From NCBI GenBank assembly GCA_905234695.1, contig CAJOHZ010000021.1:1-64000 (forward strand): DNA of 64,000 bases, in the 5' to 3' direction. Origin of the DNA: an uncultured Bacteroidales bacterium (GTDB taxonomy: Bacteria; Bacteroidota; Bacteroidia; Bacteroidales; P3). Numbering within the stretch: position 1 is the stretch's first letter; the number at the start of each line of letters is the position of its first letter. The translations under genes were made by a program, and so were the position numbers. Shown in pieces: positions 62,245 through 64,000 of this stretch. The notes below the pieces were generated by a model, which had not been told where the DNA came from, did not search any database, and saw only the letters and a list, made by a program, of their open reading frames with translations.

Positions 62245-63576
62245 ATGATATATCGGACTGCATTACAATATCTTGAGAAATGGGCAGAATCTCCAGAACA
62301 CAAACCGTTGATTATTCGGGGTGCACGACAGGTCGGGAAAACGACCCTAATAAACCAGTTCTCCGAGAAATTCGACAATTATCTATACCTTAACCTCGAC
62401 CGCAAAAGGGATTGCAGTCTGTTTGTCGAAGATGACATTCCCACATTGATAGATCGCATACATATCCATTGCCGCAAACAAAAAAGCGATGGAAAAACGC
62501 TGCTGTTCATCGACGAGATACAGAACTCGCCCGAGGCGGTTCGCTTATTGCGTTATTTTCGGGAAGAGGCGCCCTCGCTTTTCGTGGTTGCCGCCGGTTC
62601 TCTCCTTGAAACACTTATAGACACCCATGTTTCATTCCCTGTAGGACGTGTCGAGTACATGGCATTAAGGCCGTGTTCATTTTTGGAGTTCCTGAATGGC
62701 ATCGGAGAAGAATATGACGCTGAAGTCATCAAAGGCCTTGCAGGCGATGCCATCCACGAGAGGCTTATGAACCATTTCCTCAACTATGTGCTGGTGGGAG
62801 GTATGCCAGAAGCCATCATGAAGTATTCCGAACGTCGCGATGTCCTGGCTGTGAATCAGATTTACAGCACCTTTCTGAACGCATACTCGGACGATGTGCA
62901 GAAGTATGCGCAAAACAAAACAATGGCTGCCGTCATACGCCATATTCTCAGGCAAGGATGGGCCTATGCGGCAGAGCCCATCAGCTTTAACAATTTCGCC
63001 GAAAGCAACTATCGTTCACGCGAAATGGGCGAAGCGTTCCGTACAATAGAGCGGGCGTTGCTGCTCGAATTGGTATATCCCATCACAGTAGAACAGATTC
63101 CACTAATGCCCAACATGCGCAGGAAACCGAAGCTGATGTGGCTCGACACGGGACTGGCAAACTATTATGCCGGTGTCCGAAGCGAGATATTCAATGTTGA
63201 CGACATCATGTCCGTTTGGAAAGGGCGTATCGCCGAGCATATTGTGGCACAAGAGTTGGTGTCAGAAAATTTCGAGTTCGGCATTCGTCGCAACTATTGG
63301 GTACGAGACAAGGAAGGGGCTTCCTCGGAAGTCGACCTAGTATATCAGTTTGGCAACAAGGTGATTCCCGTCGAAGTAAAAAGCGGCACCAATTCAAAAC
63401 TGCGATCATTGCACCAATTCATCGACCGTGCCCCTCACGATATTGCCGTGCGAGTCTGGACTGGACGATATTCTGTTGACAATGTGAAAACCCTGGCAGG
63501 AAAGCCCTTCCGTCTCGTCAACCTTCCATTCTACTATGTAGGCCAACTGGACAGGGTTCTGTCAAGAATAATGTGA
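62245..63576 (+). CDS. AAA_14/DUF4143 ATPase with nuclease-like C-terminus
   Basis: 443 residues. Walker A is IIRGARQVGKTTLINQF (near residue 25), Walker B is LLFIDEIQNSPE, and VVAAGSLLETL is a sensor-1-like strand. The DUF4143 half follows, with LMWLDTGLANYY. The region SEVDLVYQFGNKVIPVEVKS has the D-x(n)-E-x-K arrangement of PD-(D/E)xK folds. The family is widespread, often multicopy and mobile in Bacteroidota; its role is unknown. The start is fixed by the promoter and the tandem repeat just upstream. Confidence 0.9.
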   Translation: MIYRTALQYLEKWAESPEHKPLIIRGARQVGKTTLINQFSEKFDNYLYLNLDRKRDCSLFVEDDIPTLIDRIHIHCRKQKSDGKTLLFIDEIQNSPEAVRLLRYFREEAPSLFVVAAGSLLETLIDTHVSFPVGRVEYMALRPCSFLEFLNGIGEEYDAEVIKGLAGDAIHERLMNHFLNYVLVGGMPEAIMKYSERRDVLAVNQIYSTFLNAYSDDVQKYAQNKTMAAVIRHILRQGWAYAAEPISFNNFAESNYRSREMGEAFRTIERALLLELVYPITVEQIPLMPNMRRKPKLMWLDTGLANYYAGVRSEIFNVDDIMSVWKGRIAEHIVAQELVSENFEFGIRRNYWVRDKEGASSEVDLVYQFGNKVIPVEVKSGTNSKLRSLHQFIDRAPHDIAVRVWTGRYSVDNVKTLAGKPFRLVNLPFYYVGQLDRVLSRIM

Positions 63577-63759
63577 TTGTATTTCTATAACGACATAGCG
63601 GCATCGTACAGTCAGAGGTGACGATGGAGGATTTATTTGTATGATTTATTCCTAAAGATGGTTTACTCTATTGCAAACTACAGCATCTGTATCGGAATAA
63701 CTCTGAAACAAAAAAAATCACGGTAAAAATAAAGTCGCCCATAAAAATGTAAAATCTGT

Positions 63760-63831
63760 ATGTACAAACGGAAAATAGAACAGACGTTGAGCCAGTGGAA
63801 GGCGAAGAAGGCGTACTGCCCAAAAGGATGA
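63760..63831 (+). pseudogene. Broken N-terminus of a second AAA_14-type ATPase
   Basis: ATG 63760 encodes MYKRKIEQTLSQWKAKKAYC, then PKG and TGA. The first 16 residues align with the start of the neighbouring ATPase (M-I-Y-R-T-A-L-Q-Y-L-E-K-W-A-E-S) and with the M-Y-x-R-K-I-x-x-x-L-x-x-W-K opening I know from this family. The expected P-L-I-I-K-G Walker region is replaced by repeat DNA. The protein may have been interrupted by that repeat. Confidence 0.45.
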
Positions 63832-63925
63832 AATTACTACCCAAAAGGCAAATGAAGAGCTGATTTCTACTACCCAAAGGGAAGATTCAGCTGCCCCAAA
63901 AAGCAAAACAACTACCCAAAAGCCC
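63815..63925 (+). repeat. CTACCCAAAAGG-type short repeat array
   Basis: CTGCCCAAAAGG, CTACCCAAAAGG, CTACCCAAAGGG, CTGCCCCAAAAAG and CTACCCAAAAGC occur within about 100 bases at uneven spacing. A GGCGCAGTTGCGCC inverted repeat follows near 63937. Apart from the ATPase fragment I see nothing else in the 424 bases from 63577 to the window end; an ATG at 63979 runs off the edge and cannot be judged. Confidence 0.5.
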
Positions 63926-64000
63926 CTTGGGTTTTGGCGCAGTTGCGCCAGCATTGCGCCACGGCCCACAACGAATACATGGAAAGACATCAGAACCAAG

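Noticed and set aside
63718-63999. 93-codon reverse frame at the window end with repeated F-W-V-V
   Set aside because: It is the antisense reading of the CTACCCAAAAGG repeats and runs off the window. No independent support.

Overview
The window comes from a Bacteroidales-type (Bacteroidota) chromosome. The evidence is the TAnnTTTG promoter boxes (TATCTTTG, TATTTTTG), weak Shine-Dalgarno sites, many SpII lipoproteins and outer-membrane barrels, and at least three cargo proteins of the type IX secretion system (T9SS) with type A or type B C-terminal sorting domains. Most of the sequence is GC-rich (estimated by eye at mid-50s percent). Two surface-protein genes, near 13.7-15.6 kb and 40.3-42.0 kb, are clearly AT-richer. 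I saw no rRNA, tRNA, CRISPR array or prophage.

Layout. 0-7.7 kb: the 3' part of a giant repetitive T9SS adhesin, broken by two compensating frameshifts. 7.7-17.5 kb: forward genes for an AGCS amino-acid/sodium symporter, a secreted beta-helix protein, a Ser/Arg-repeat exported protein, a nucleoside phosphorylase, two exported proteins and the GTPase TypA. 17.5-26.5 kb: one long, tightly overlapped reverse operon (sufB, trmH-like, C_GCAxxG_C_C, HD phosphohydrolase, mpl, lipoprotein, small coiled-coil protein, ispG, two 7TM proteins). 26.5-29.3 kb: reverse msrA-fRMsr fusion, xerD and mtgA. 29.4-35.3 kb: forward gapA, a ParDE-like toxin-antitoxin pair, then the queuosine precursor operon queC-queD-queE-queF behind a preQ1-I riboswitch, fabG-like and an ABC substrate-binding lipoprotein. 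35.3-42.1 kb: reverse S41 protease, barrel protein, P5C dehydrogenase, a hypothetical and a leucine-rich-repeat T9SS protein whose signal peptide is out of frame. 42.3-54.2 kb: a small lipoprotein (forward), then reverse folC, an outer-membrane barrel, a 1,059-residue TPR protein, a thioredoxin-fold lipid/periplasm-type protein between two MITE copies, an Omp85-like barrel and GltS. 54.3-64 kb: forward lipoprotein, GNAT, acyltransferase 3, an M28 peptidase-barrel fusion, a type B T9SS cargo protein, an AAA_14/DUF4143 ATPase and what looks like the broken start of a second ATPase.

The most interesting layer is repetitive. (1) A short palindromic element lies inside four unrelated coding genes, always in the same frame, encoding variants of G-V-H-G-G-T-P-L-Q. 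(2) A 153-165 bp MITE with AGAAACTGTTTAAA ends occurs three times, and two copies bracket one gene almost to the base. (3) A hairpin-plus-promoter cassette is repeated upstream of three reverse genes. (4) A roughly 200-bp element with an 11-bp tandem array occurs twice with different unit counts. (5) The giant adhesin contains a five-unit higher-order repeat with both frameshifts at the equivalent junction. (6) Three terminators share the same stem sequence.

Functionally the window mixes housekeeping (isoprenoid and peptidoglycan synthesis, folate, queuosine, glycolysis, Fe-S assembly, proline/glutamate metabolism) with cell-surface genes (T9SS adhesins, barrels, lipoproteins). The repeat elements cluster around the surface genes and at operon boundaries.
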